Shown here piece after piece: positions 24,041 through 31,006 of a DNA stretch of 33,215 nucleotides. Below the pieces are notes generated by a model that did not search any database, was not told where the DNA came from, and was given only the letters and a program-made list of their open reading frames with translations. The translations under genes were made by a program, and so were the position numbers. The stretch comes from an uncultured Lachnospiraceae bacterium (GTDB taxonomy: Bacteria > Bacillota > Clostridia > Lachnospirales > Lachnospiraceae). Position 1 is the stretch's first letter; each line of letters begins with the position of its first letter. Where the stretch lies: positions 1 to 33,215 of the forward strand of contig CAMUYA010000031.1 in NCBI GenBank assembly GCA_947164865.1, given 5' to 3'.

Positions 24041-24096
24041 GTTATACCCAATTATACCCTTGAATTGTTATTCAAAATGGGTATAACGGGTATAAC
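24041..24096. repeat. Palindromic cluster of GTTATACCC/GGGTATAAC repeats
   Basis: Left side: GTTATACCC (24041-24049) and ATTATACCC (24051-24059). Right side: GGGTATAAC (24079-24087) and GGGTATAAC (24088-24096), in inverted orientation. The 19-base centre itself pairs TTGAA with TTCAA. The whole could form a stem of over 20 bp, without a T-tract. It lies between radA and the HicA-HicB fusion; a multi-site operator or element end are both possible. Confidence 0.7.
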
Positions 24097-24155
24097 AGAT
24101 AAAGAGGGTATCTCCAATGAATGATGAAATCAATAAAAGAATAGTTTATATAAAA

Positions 24156-24190
24156 TATATAATTTCTATTGACAATATATAAATTATATA
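24156..24190. promoter_or_regulatory. AT-rich palindrome and possible promoter of the HicA-HicB fusion
   Basis: TATATAATTT (24156-24165) is exactly repeated in inverse as AAATTATATA (24181-24190). A consensus -35 TTGACA (24169-24174) lies in the centre, with only a weak -10 at the standard distance (TTACAT at 24192-24197). A RHH antitoxin such as HicB would typically bind such a palindrome. Assignment is tentative. Confidence 0.45.
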
Positions 24191-24220
24191 ATTACATATC
24201 ATTGTAAGGGGGTCAGCCGA

Positions 24221-24712
24221 ATGGATATGAGCGGTAAAGACCTGTTAAAGCTTTCAAAAAAGGAAGGCTGGGAAGAGGTCCGGATAGAAGGAAGCCATCA
24301 CATAATGAGAAAAGACGGAAAGGAGCTTGCAATGACAAAGGTTTATCCGGCTATAGTGAGAAAAGAAGATGATGGATACTGGATAGAGTTTCCGGATCTT
24401 CCGGGATGTTACACGGATGGGGATTCCCTGGAAGAAATAATGGAAAACGCCGAGGAAGCTTTGGGGGCTTATTTGGCTGTAAAAATGGAATATGGTGAAG
24501 AGATTCCCAAAGCATCAGATATTAACGATATTTCCTCGGAAGGTATCAAAACATATATTTCCGTTGATGTAAACAAGTATCATAAGGACACAAAAGCAGT
24601 AAAAAAAATGCTTTCAATTCCTTCATGGCTTGCCAAGGAAGCCGAAGACAGGCATTACAGCCTATCAAAGGTTCTTCAGGAAGCGCTTATTGAAAAAATG
24701 GATCTCGCATAA
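24221..24712 (+). CDS. HicA (truncated)-HicB fusion toxin-antitoxin protein
   Basis: A 163-aa protein combining two normally separate genes. Residues 3-37 match the first half of the HicA mRNA-interferase: MSGKDLLKLSKKEGWEEVRI, then the catalytic GSHH (H26-H27) and the start of the third strand (KDGKEL). The rest of HicA (about 25 residues with VPVH and GTLRSIL) is absent. From M38 the sequence is HicB: MTKVYPAIVRKEDDGYWIEFPDLPGC, then the partial RNase-H-like fold. A C-terminal ribbon-helix-helix domain follows (about 118-163, IPSWLAKEAEDRHYSLSKVLQEAL). M38 is preceded by AAAGGAG with 6-base spacing, a good internal ribosome site, so HicB may also be made alone from 24332. Start AAGGGGGT before 24221. 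Most likely a deletion fused them and inactivated the toxin. Confidence 0.8.
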   Translation: MDMSGKDLLKLSKKEGWEEVRIEGSHHIMRKDGKELAMTKVYPAIVRKEDDGYWIEFPDLPGCYTDGDSLEEIMENAEEALGAYLAVKMEYGEEIPKASDINDISSEGIKTYISVDVNKYHKDTKAVKKMLSIPSWLAKEAEDRHYSLSKVLQEALIEKMDLA

Positions 24713-24731
24713 TATAGTATATATGAGAGTG

Positions 24732-24767
24732 CTCCGCTGACCGTTATTTGGTTGGCGGAGTTTTTTT
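24732..24767 (+). terminator. Intrinsic terminator after the HicA-HicB fusion
   Basis: CTCCGCTGACC (24732-24742) pairs with GGTTGGCGGAG (24750-24760) with two G-U pairs; seven T residues follow. Confidence 0.9.
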
Positions 24768-24824
24768 GTGAAAAAACGAAGTTTCATCTGTTGTGTGAAT
24801 TATCGCAAAAGTAAGGTTATTGTA

Positions 24825-24833
24825 TGCTATAAT
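24825..24833 (+). promoter_or_regulatory. Extended -10 promoter, probably of the TetR gene
   Basis: TGC-TATAAT at 24825-24833 is a consensus extended -10. Downstream, TGTCGC (24839-24844) and GCGACA (24870-24875) form an inverted pair, and AGACAGAT is repeated at 24903-24910 and 24913-24920. Either could be a TetR operator. The leader to the ATG at 24958 would be about 118 bases. Confidence 0.5.
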
Positions 24834-24957
24834 GTTTTTGTCGCGAGTTGTTTTTTTGTATAAATTGATGCGACATAAAATATGATGCAAGGACAATCAC
24901 TCAGACAGATGTAGACAGATATGGACTTTGATGCCATAAGTTGACGAAGAGGTAAAA

Positions 24958-25512
24958 ATGGCTGATTTTACAAAAAAAGCAATTAAAGAATCATTTATAA
25001 AACTGCTGAATGAAAAGCCTATCTCCAAGATAAGTGTCAAGGATATAGTAACTGACTGCAAGGTCAACAGAAATACATTTTATTATCATTTTCAGGATAT
25101 TCCCGCACTTATCGAAGAGATAGTGACAGAGCAGGCCGAGGAACTGATTGAAGCATATCCCGAGATAGAATCCCTCGAAAAGGGAATAGAAGTCGCGACG
25201 GAATTTGCGATCAAGAATAAGATGGTTGTTTTTCATATATATAATTCCGCCAATAGGGACCTATACGAGCAGTATACGATGAGGTTATGCAAGCATGTAG
25301 TGACGAAATATCTCGAGGTTGCATTCAAGGATGTGGAGGTGTCCGATGAGGACAAAGAACTTGCCGTAAGGCTTATATCCTGCAGCCTTTTCGGGTTTGT
25401 ATATGATTGGCTCGACTCGGGGATGAGTGAAGACAGACCTGCTGATATCAAGCGCCTGTGCGAGGTCTGCAGGGGCATTCCCGACATAATAATTGAAAGA
25501 AGCAGAAATTAG
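24958..25512 (+). CDS. TetR/AcrR-family transcriptional regulator
   Basis: A 184-aa repressor. The N-terminal HTH is clear: FTKKAIKESFIKLLNEKPISKISVKDIVTDCKVNRNTFYYHFQDIPALIEEI (residues 3-54). The C-terminal ligand domain (about 70-184) looks like the TetR_C_8/DhaS-like type (IYNSANRDLYEQYTMRLCKHVV, LFGFVYDWLDSGM). GAGGT lies before ATG. It precedes, on the same strand, an MMPL transporter and its partner, from which it is separated by a terminator (25553-25587) and 160 bases. It most likely represses that cassette and itself; the inducer is unknown. Confidence 0.88.
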   Translation: MADFTKKAIKESFIKLLNEKPISKISVKDIVTDCKVNRNTFYYHFQDIPALIEEIVTEQAEELIEAYPEIESLEKGIEVATEFAIKNKMVVFHIYNSANRDLYEQYTMRLCKHVVTKYLEVAFKDVEVSDEDKELAVRLISCSLFGFVYDWLDSGMSEDRPADIKRLCEVCRGIPDIIIERSRN

Positions 25513-25552
25513 GCAAATAGATGTAAATGCCCAAAAATCAGATTATTTTAAA

Positions 25553-25587
25553 TCGGTGTTCGAATTTCGGACACCGACTTATTTTTT
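25553..25587 (+). terminator. Intrinsic terminator after the TetR gene
   Basis: TCGGTGTTCG (25553-25562) pairs with CGGACACCGA (25568-25577) with one G-U pair and a 5-base loop, followed by CTTATTTTTTG. The MMPL gene therefore needs its own promoter in 25588-25665, where I see no consensus boxes. Confidence 0.8.
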
Positions 25588-25680
25588 GTCCATTTAACTA
25601 AAGGCTGCGGGGGAGTATCTTAAGCTTGTTCCAATTGATATGCGTTAAGCATTTTTAATTGATTGAAGGAGTGAATGGTT

Positions 25681-27795
25681 ATGAAATTTTCAAAAGGAGT
25701 AGTAAAGGCAAGGTTCATAATTCTTATTGTTGCCCTTGCGCTTCTCGTACCGAGTCTGTACGGAATGCTCCACACAAGGATTAATTATGACATGCTCACT
25801 TACCTTCCTAAGGATATGGAGACAGTCGTAGGCCAGGATATCCTGATGGATGAATTCGGAAAGGGAGCATTCGCATTCGTTGTTGTGGAGGGAATGGAAA
25901 ATAAGGATGTCAGCGCCCTGGCTGAAAAGCTTCGAGGCATAGAGCATGTTGACACGGTTCTCTGGTATGATTCGTTTTTCGACATGAATATCCCGATGGA
26001 GCTTTTGCCCGACAAGGTCTATGACACCTTCAATAAAGGCGACAGTACGATGCTCGCGATATTCTTCGACAGTTCAACATCGGCAGATGTGACGATGGAT
26101 GCTATAAAGAAGATCAGGAGCACATGTAATGAAAGCTGCTTCGTATCGGGTATGTCGGCACTTGTTGCAGATCTTAAAGCGCTCTGCGAAATAGAGGAGC
26201 CTGTCTATGTCGGGATTGCAGTTGCACTTGCAGCAATTTCCATGATGGTATTCCTTGACGGATATCTTGTTCCTTTCGTTTTCCTTGCAAGCATAGGAAT
26301 GGCAATCGTCTATAACCTCGGGTCCAATTATTTCCTCGGCGAGATGTCCTATATAACCAAGGCTCTGTCGGCAGTGCTGCAGCTCGCGGTAACGATGGAT
26401 TACTCAATCTTTTTGTGGGATTCATATAATGAAAAGCTTGAGTCGATAGAAGACCATAAAGAAGCGATGGCACATGCGATAAAAGACACTCTAACATCGG
26501 TTGTCGGAAGTTCAATCACAACAATTGCAGGATTTATCGCTCTTTGTTTTATGAGCTTCACATTGGGCGCCGATCTCGGAATCGTGATGGCGAAGGGTGT
26601 TCTTCTCGGAGTAGTAGGATGCGTAACAATCCTCCCGTCATTGATACTGGTTCTTGATAAACCGCTTCAGAAGACAAAACATAAGGCAATACTTCCTAAG
26701 ATGGATAAGTTTGCGGGAGTAATCGTAAAGATATTCCCGGTTATGCTTGCACTGTTTGTGGCAGTTACGATACCTGCATATTACGGATACTCACGTACAC
26801 AAAAAGAAGTTTATTATGACATGGGAACATGCCTCCCCGACAATATCGAAGTCGTAAAAGCAAACCAGAAGCTTTCAGATACATTCGGAGTTGCTTCCAC
26901 TCACATGCTTTTGACCGATGCAAATCTTCCCGAAAAAGAGACAAGGGAAATGCTTAGAGAAATCGAGAAGGTTGAAGGCGTAAGCAACGTGATCGGAATG
27001 GAATCGGTTGTCGGTCCGCTCGTTCCCGAATCGGTGATCCCCGATGAAATTAAGGAAATGCTTCAGAGCGAAAACTGGAAGCTTGTGCTGATCAACTCAG
27101 AATACAAGGTTGCAAGTGATGCGGTAAACGAACAGATCAGTGAGATCAACAGCATAATAAAAACTTATGATAAAAAGGGAATGCTGATCGGTGAAGCACC
27201 CTGTATGAAGGACATGATCGAGACGACCGGGCATGACTTTGAAGTAGTAAATATCATTTCGATAGTTGCGATCTTCGTGATAATAATGATCGTTGAAAAG
27301 AGCATATCGCTTCCGTTCATACTTATAGCCGTTATTGAGCTTGCGATATTTATCAACCTCGGAATTCCTCATTACATGGGACAGACACTTCCGTTTATCG
27401 CTCCCATCTGCATCAGCACGATACAGCTCGGCGCAACTGTCGATTATGCGATCCTGATGACTACCAGATACAAGAGTGAAAGAAGGAACGGAAACGATAA
27501 AAAGCAGTCCGTAAAAACGGCGCTTTCAACATCGATAGGATCAATAATCGTCAGCGGAATGGGACTTTTCTGCTCGACATTCGGAGTGGCTGTCTACTCC
27601 AAGATCGATATCATCAGTTCAATGTGTATGCTGATGGCAAGAGGAGCAATCGTAAGTATGCTCTGTGTAATCTTCATACTTCCGTCACTGCTTCTTTTAT
27701 GTGACGGAGTAATAATACATACTACTTTCGGAATCAAAAAGAAGGCAGAAAATTCGGATGATCTCTTAACCGGGAAAGGAGATGCTTTGGCATGA
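25681..27795 (+). CDS. MMPL/RND-family transporter
   Basis: A 704-aa proton-driven exporter with the 12-helix duplicated layout of the RND superfamily MMPL type. TM1 is at about 8-29, followed by a first extracellular domain (about 33-170), TM2-6, TM7 (about 340-365), a second extracellular domain (about 370-525), then TM8-12. The proton-relay Asp-Tyr pairs are present in both halves: TMDYSIFLWD near residue 240 and ATVDYAILMTTRYK near 588. I prefer the ATG at 25681 (AAGGAG 9 bases upstream) over the ATG two codons earlier, whose spacing is too short. It overlaps the next gene by 4 bases (ATGA). The substrate may be a lipid, peptide or drug; this cannot be told from sequence. Confidence 0.88.
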   Translation: MKFSKGVVKARFIILIVALALLVPSLYGMLHTRINYDMLTYLPKDMETVVGQDILMDEFGKGAFAFVVVEGMENKDVSALAEKLRGIEHVDTVLWYDSFFDMNIPMELLPDKVYDTFNKGDSTMLAIFFDSSTSADVTMDAIKKIRSTCNESCFVSGMSALVADLKALCEIEEPVYVGIAVALAAISMMVFLDGYLVPFVFLASIGMAIVYNLGSNYFLGEMSYITKALSAVLQLAVTMDYSIFLWDSYNEKLESIEDHKEAMAHAIKDTLTSVVGSSITTIAGFIALCFMSFTLGADLGIVMAKGVLLGVVGCVTILPSLILVLDKPLQKTKHKAILPKMDKFAGVIVKIFPVMLALFVAVTIPAYYGYSRTQKEVYYDMGTCLPDNIEVVKANQKLSDTFGVASTHMLLTDANLPEKETREMLREIEKVEGVSNVIGMESVVGPLVPESVIPDEIKEMLQSENWKLVLINSEYKVASDAVNEQISEINSIIKTYDKKGMLIGEAPCMKDMIETTGHDFEVVNIISIVAIFVIIMIVEKSISLPFILIAVIELAIFINLGIPHYMGQTLPFIAPICISTIQLGATVDYAILMTTRYKSERRNGNDKKQSVKTALSTSIGSIIVSGMGLFCSTFGVAVYSKIDIISSMCMLMARGAIVSMLCVIFILPSLLLLCDGVIIHTTFGIKKKAENSDDLLTGKGDALA

Positions 27796-29957
27796 AAAAC
27801 AATACGAAAAAAATTATTGCGGCAGCACTGGCGCTGACTGTAGCCCTGGGAGGAAGCTGCTACGCTTTTGCATCCCAGGCAAAGAATGAAGATAAAAAAA
27901 ATACTGATAGTACGGAAACTGTTTCGGAACTTACGGAAGCAGTATCGGGACCTGAAGTGCCGGCTGAGGAAGAAAACAGCATAGAAGATGCAGTCAAAAC
28001 AGAGGATGAAAAGATAGTATCTGACGATGAAGTAGTGTATGTATTTACCGACGCAAATGGTCAGGTAAGTAAAGTCATGGACAGCATCCTGATCGAAAAT
28101 GATAAGGAAACGGAAGAAGCCGAAAAGGCTGAAAATGCAAAAGACATTCCGGTAACCATTAAAGTAAGTTATTCTCTCGACGGAAAAGCTATTGCCCCCG
28201 AGGAACTTGCAGGAAAGAGCGGTCATCTGTCGATCGATGTGACATTCACCGATAACGCATACGAAGTCCGTGAGATAAACGGAAAGAATGAAAAGATTTA
28301 TGTTCCTTTCATAGCAAGTACCGTTATGGTTCTTGACAGCGAAAAGTACTCAAATGTAACCGTAAGTAACGGTCGAGTAGTATTTGACGGTGCAAGATAT
28401 GCGGTAGCGGGAATCGCTCTTCCGGGCCTTAAAGAAGACCTGCAGCTCGATGCTGAACTTGAAAAAGAAAAGGATAAGATTCCTGAGTCGGTAAAGATCG
28501 AAGCAGATGTAGAGAACTGTGAGATATCGGGAATGTATATGCTTCTTTCAGACAGCGTATTTTCAGACCTTTCCGTCGATACCGACGAGAAGCTGGAAGA
28601 ACTTCGTGACGACCTTGGAAAGATTGATGACGCGATGGAAGCTCTCATGAACGGATCCGATGAGTTGTATAACGGATTAGATAAGCTGCTTACCGGAAGC
28701 AATACATTCAGAGACGGACTCACACAGCTTACCGATGGACTCGATACTCTTGCATCAAATTCGGATGCACTCACAAGCGGAGCAGCGCAGGTATTTAATT
28801 CACTTCTTCAGACTGCACAGGCACAGCTTGCTGAGTCAGGAATAGATGTCGACACTCTGACGATCGATAATTACGGAACAGTTCTTGCAGGACTGATAAA
28901 CGACGGATATGTAAGGAATATGGCATATGCAAAAGTTGAGCAGACCGTAAGGGAGAATACAAGTACCATTAATGAAGCTGTAACCGCAGCAGTTTACGGT
29001 CAGGTTGAATCAGGGGTGGAAGCCGCTGTAAGGCAGCAGGTAACCGAAGGTGTGAAAGAGAAGGTTGCTGAAAGTATTCGTCCGCAGGTTGAGGCAGCTG
29101 TAAGAGCTCAGGTTGAAGCGCAGGTAAAAGGAACAGTCGAGGAGCAGGTAAAAGCAGCGGTAGCTGCAACTGTGGCCCAACAGTACGGAATAACCGCAGA
29201 GGAAGTACTTGCGGATGAAACAATGTCAGCGGCTGTCAATGGTCAGGTTGAAGCAAAAATGAGCTCGGATGAGATCCTGGCAACGATCGCTTCCAACACG
29301 GATGCGCAAATGTCATCCGACGATGTAAAAAACCTGATCGAGAGTAAGGTTAATGAGCAGCTTGCCACAGAGGATGCACAGAAGATCATCACCCAGAATA
29401 CGGATGCGCAGATGAACACAGATGAAATTAAAAGCATCATCGATGCAAAGACCACAGAGAAAGAATCATCATCTGAGATAAGTGAGCTGATTGATCAGAA
29501 GACCGAGGAAACCGTTCTTTCGAAGATAAGTGAATACCAGAATTCTGATGAGGTAAATGCACAGATTTCGGAAGGAGACCGGAAGATACTTAATCTTATC
29601 GCATCACTTGACGGATACGCACAGTTTTACAACGGAGTAATTAAGTATACTCAAGGCGTAAATGAGGCCGATACAGGTGCAAACAAGCTTAAAAATGCAA
29701 TGCCTGAACTGATCGAAGGAATCAAGGCACTTAAAGAGGGAAGCGGAAAGCTTTCGGACGGACTTAAAGAGTTCAATGACGAAGGAATCGTAAAGCTTAA
29801 CGATATCGTGGATGATACGCTTGAAGGATTTGTTGAAAGATTTGATGCTGTTAAGGAAGTGGCGGCAGATTATACATCATATGACACAGAGAGCGGTATA
29901 TCAAAGAACAGCGTAAAATTTATTTATAAAATTGATTCTGTCAAAAGTGGCAGATAA
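27792..29957 (+). CDS. Exported heptad-repeat (YhgE/Pip-like) partner of the MMPL transporter
   Basis: A 721-aa extracellular protein. Signal peptide 1-28 (KKIIAAALALTVALGGSCYAFA), acidic linker (40-115), beta domain (about 120-245). Leu-x-x-Gly heptads of the X-X-X-Leu-X-X-Gly type follow at 285-330 (MNGSDELYNGLDKLLTGSNTFRDGL) and again at 620-665. Between them is a long helical rod. Residues 401-461 have Val (one Ile) at every fourth position without exception. Residues 490-574 are five exact-length 17-residue repeats, [MLE]-x-S/T-[DE]-[DE]. No C-terminal membrane helix is seen, so it is probably secreted or lodged on the transporter. The start overlaps the MMPL stop by 4 bases, implying a joint export or surface-assembly complex; its mechanism is unknown. 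Confidence 0.75.
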   Translation: MKNNTKKIIAAALALTVALGGSCYAFASQAKNEDKKNTDSTETVSELTEAVSGPEVPAEEENSIEDAVKTEDEKIVSDDEVVYVFTDANGQVSKVMDSILIENDKETEEAEKAENAKDIPVTIKVSYSLDGKAIAPEELAGKSGHLSIDVTFTDNAYEVREINGKNEKIYVPFIASTVMVLDSEKYSNVTVSNGRVVFDGARYAVAGIALPGLKEDLQLDAELEKEKDKIPESVKIEADVENCEISGMYMLLSDSVFSDLSVDTDEKLEELRDDLGKIDDAMEALMNGSDELYNGLDKLLTGSNTFRDGLTQLTDGLDTLASNSDALTSGAAQVFNSLLQTAQAQLAESGIDVDTLTIDNYGTVLAGLINDGYVRNMAYAKVEQTVRENTSTINEAVTAAVYGQVESGVEAAVRQQVTEGVKEKVAESIRPQVEAAVRAQVEAQVKGTVEEQVKAAVAATVAQQYGITAEEVLADETMSAAVNGQVEAKMSSDEILATIASNTDAQMSSDDVKNLIESKVNEQLATEDAQKIITQNTDAQMNTDEIKSIIDAKTTEKESSSEISELIDQKTEETVLSKISEYQNSDEVNAQISEGDRKILNLIASLDGYAQFYNGVIKYTQGVNEADTGANKLKNAMPELIEGIKALKEGSGKLSDGLKEFNDEGIVKLNDIVDDTLEGFVERFDAVKEVAADYTSYDTESGISKNSVKFIYKIDSVKSGR

Positions 29958-29987
29958 TGCCCGATAGTGGTAGAATAATACTAAGTC

Positions 29988-30026
29988 AAAGGTGAGTCAT
30001 GGAATACTTCCTGACTCACCTTTTTT
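29988..30026 (+). terminator. Intrinsic terminator of the MMPL cassette
   Basis: AAAGGTGAGTCA (29988-29999) pairs with TGACTCACCTTT (30012-30023), the stem continuing through TGG/TCC-like bases in the loop; the T run reaches 30026. Confidence 0.92.
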
Positions 30027-30041
30027 GGAGGTAAAGGATAT

Positions 30042-30235
30042 GTCGGTAGAAAACGGAGAGTGGATTATGCGCGGTCTTGACCGGGACGATCCGTTAAGAA
30101 ATGTATCCCGGGGCGGATGATAATGATGTTATCAGACTAATCGGAAAGGCTCCGTAGGGCTTATAAAGACCGGTGAAAGGGGAGAAAGAAAAGAATTGTA
30201 TGAAAAAAAGAATCCTTACGGACAATGTCATTAAG
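30042..30235 (+). pseudogene. Short 5' fragment of an AlkZ-related-type protein gene, then decayed sequence
   Basis: GGAGG and ATG at 30042 open a 26-codon frame encoding MSVENGEWIMRGLDRDDPLRN and a stop at 30120. WIMRG.DRDDP.R is, from memory, the N-terminal signature of a Lachnospiraceae family annotated as AlkZ-related (full length well over 100 aa). Beyond it only scraps remain (NDVIRLIGKAP, then a stop; GLIKTGERGERKELYEKK in another frame). I read this as the ribosome site and first exon-like stub of a gene deleted at about 30110. The 30121-30235 stretch holds no intact gene. Confidence 0.45.
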
Positions 30236-30370
30236 TTAAGACGAAAACAATAGTAAACAAACACTGACATACACTTTATTTTCTGTTTTTATTCTTTTTA
30301 ATGTTGATTCCGGGATCTTTGAATCATCATACATAAACCAAATCAACGAATGCGTGTCAAGAAGGATCAT
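30236..30370 (-). pseudogene. Truncated PIN-domain (VapC-type) toxin
   Basis: A 44-aa open frame starting MILLDTHSLIWFMYDDSKIPEST. This is the N-terminus of a PIN ribonuclease with its first catalytic Asp (D5), continuing to KVYVSV. Then unrelated CLLLFSS and a stop replace about 80 residues, including the remaining acidic residues. Its ATG overlaps the antitoxin stop in the standard ATGA arrangement. With the active site incomplete it cannot be an RNase, although it may still bind the antitoxin. Confidence 0.75.
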
Positions 30371-30570
30371 GACATATACTCCTTAAAGCAATCCGGGGTT
30401 TCATCGAAGTCATCAGACATAAAAACCAATCCCCCTGCAAGGAGATTTGACTTTCTCTCCGTGTTAATATGGCTTTCCTTTGATTTCAGGAATTTGATAA
30501 AATCCAGAACTACTGCTGCACTGTTTTCCGATAAATCCTTTGCTTCTTCAATTATTTCCGCGTATGCCAT
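30367..30570 (-). CDS. Antitoxin of a PIN toxin pair (DUF2281/VapB-like), now orphan
   Basis: A 67-aa protein. The N-terminal helix MAYAEIIEEAKDLSENSAAVVLDFIKFLKSKE is a likely dimer or DNA-binding part. The tail GGLVFMSDDFDETPDCFKEYM is the typical toxin-blocking motif (a DDFDEP-like stretch) of this antitoxin type. Ribosome site AGGAGG is 8 bases before ATG, and the promoter at 30594-30602 is strong. The toxin partner is truncated, so it may persist as a repressor, may neutralise other PIN toxins, or may simply be a relic. Confidence 0.75.
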   Translation of the reverse strand: MAYAEIIEEAKDLSENSAAVVLDFIKFLKSKESHINTERKSNLLAGGLVFMSDDFDETPDCFKEYMS

Positions 30571-30593
30571 AATTGAATCCTCCTACTGACATT

Positions 30594-30602
30594 ATTATAG
30601 CA
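30594..30602 (-). promoter_or_regulatory. Extended -10 promoter of the orphan antitoxin
   Basis: On the minus strand TGC-TATAAT (30602-30594), an exact extended -10, 23 bases before the ATG at 30570. A weak CTTTAT stands at the -35 distance. Confidence 0.6.
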
Positions 30603-30661
30603 TATTTCAAAAATCTATAAAGGGGAGAGATTACCCTCCCCTGCTATTACTCCTCTCCCTT

Positions 30662-30687
30662 AAAAGGGGCTGTAAAAGGCCCCTTTT
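30662..30687. terminator. Hairpin with flanking A/T tracts, possibly a bidirectional terminator
   Basis: AAAAGGGGC (30662-30670) pairs with GCCCCTTTT (30679-30687), followed by TAAA. It lies between divergent promoters, insulating the two toxin-antitoxin loci. No obvious transcript ends here, so it may be inherited from a lost gene. Confidence 0.6.
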
Positions 30688-30702
30688 TAAACCCGCAGTT
30701 TA

Positions 30703-30731
30703 TTGAAATGTGAGGGTTTATTTGATATAAT
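30703..30731 (+). promoter_or_regulatory. SigmaA promoter of the second toxin-antitoxin pair
   Basis: TTGAAA (30703-30708), 17 bases, TATAAT (30726-30731). Expected start near 30738, leaving a leader of about 38 bases with the ribosome site GAGGTG. Confidence 0.8.
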
Positions 30732-30775
30732 TAGGTTAGTTAAAATGCAACATGTATCCTATTGAGGTGAAAAAT

Positions 30776-31006
30776 ATGTTTACATTGTCAAAAGAAAAGA
30801 AAAATGATCCATACAGTGTGATAACAACAAGTGACGAGATCGATAGGATTAAATTACATGGACTTAATAATACAAAATACCTTAAGATCACTGTAATCCC
30901 GATCTCTGAAGAAGAATATAAAAAAGAGGGGTTTAAATCACTGAAGGGTATAGCTAAACGGAAGCTATCACTTGATTTGGTTAGGGAGGAGAGGCTCGGA
31001 AGATGA
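30776..31006 (+). CDS. Probable antitoxin of a PIN-domain toxin
   Basis: A 76-aa charged protein (MFTLSKEKKNDPYSVITTSDEIDRI, then a basic tail FKSLKGIAKRKLSLDLVREERLG). No DNA-binding fold is obvious to me; the N-terminal strand-and-helix could be a small AbrB- or Phd-like unit. The ATG at 30776 is chosen because GAGGTG stands 7 bases upstream; an in-frame ATG at 30752 lacks one. It overlaps the PIN gene by 4 bases, and this position defines it as the antitoxin. Family not recognised. Confidence 0.7.
   Translation: MFTLSKEKKNDPYSVITTSDEIDRIKLHGLNNTKYLKITVIPISEEEYKKEGFKSLKGIAKRKLSLDLVREERLGR

Noticed and set aside
24117..24182. 21-codon open frame (MNDEINKRIVYIKY...) before the HicA-HicB fusion
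   Set aside because: No ribosome site, overlaps the AT-rich promoter/palindrome region, and has no sign of conservation.
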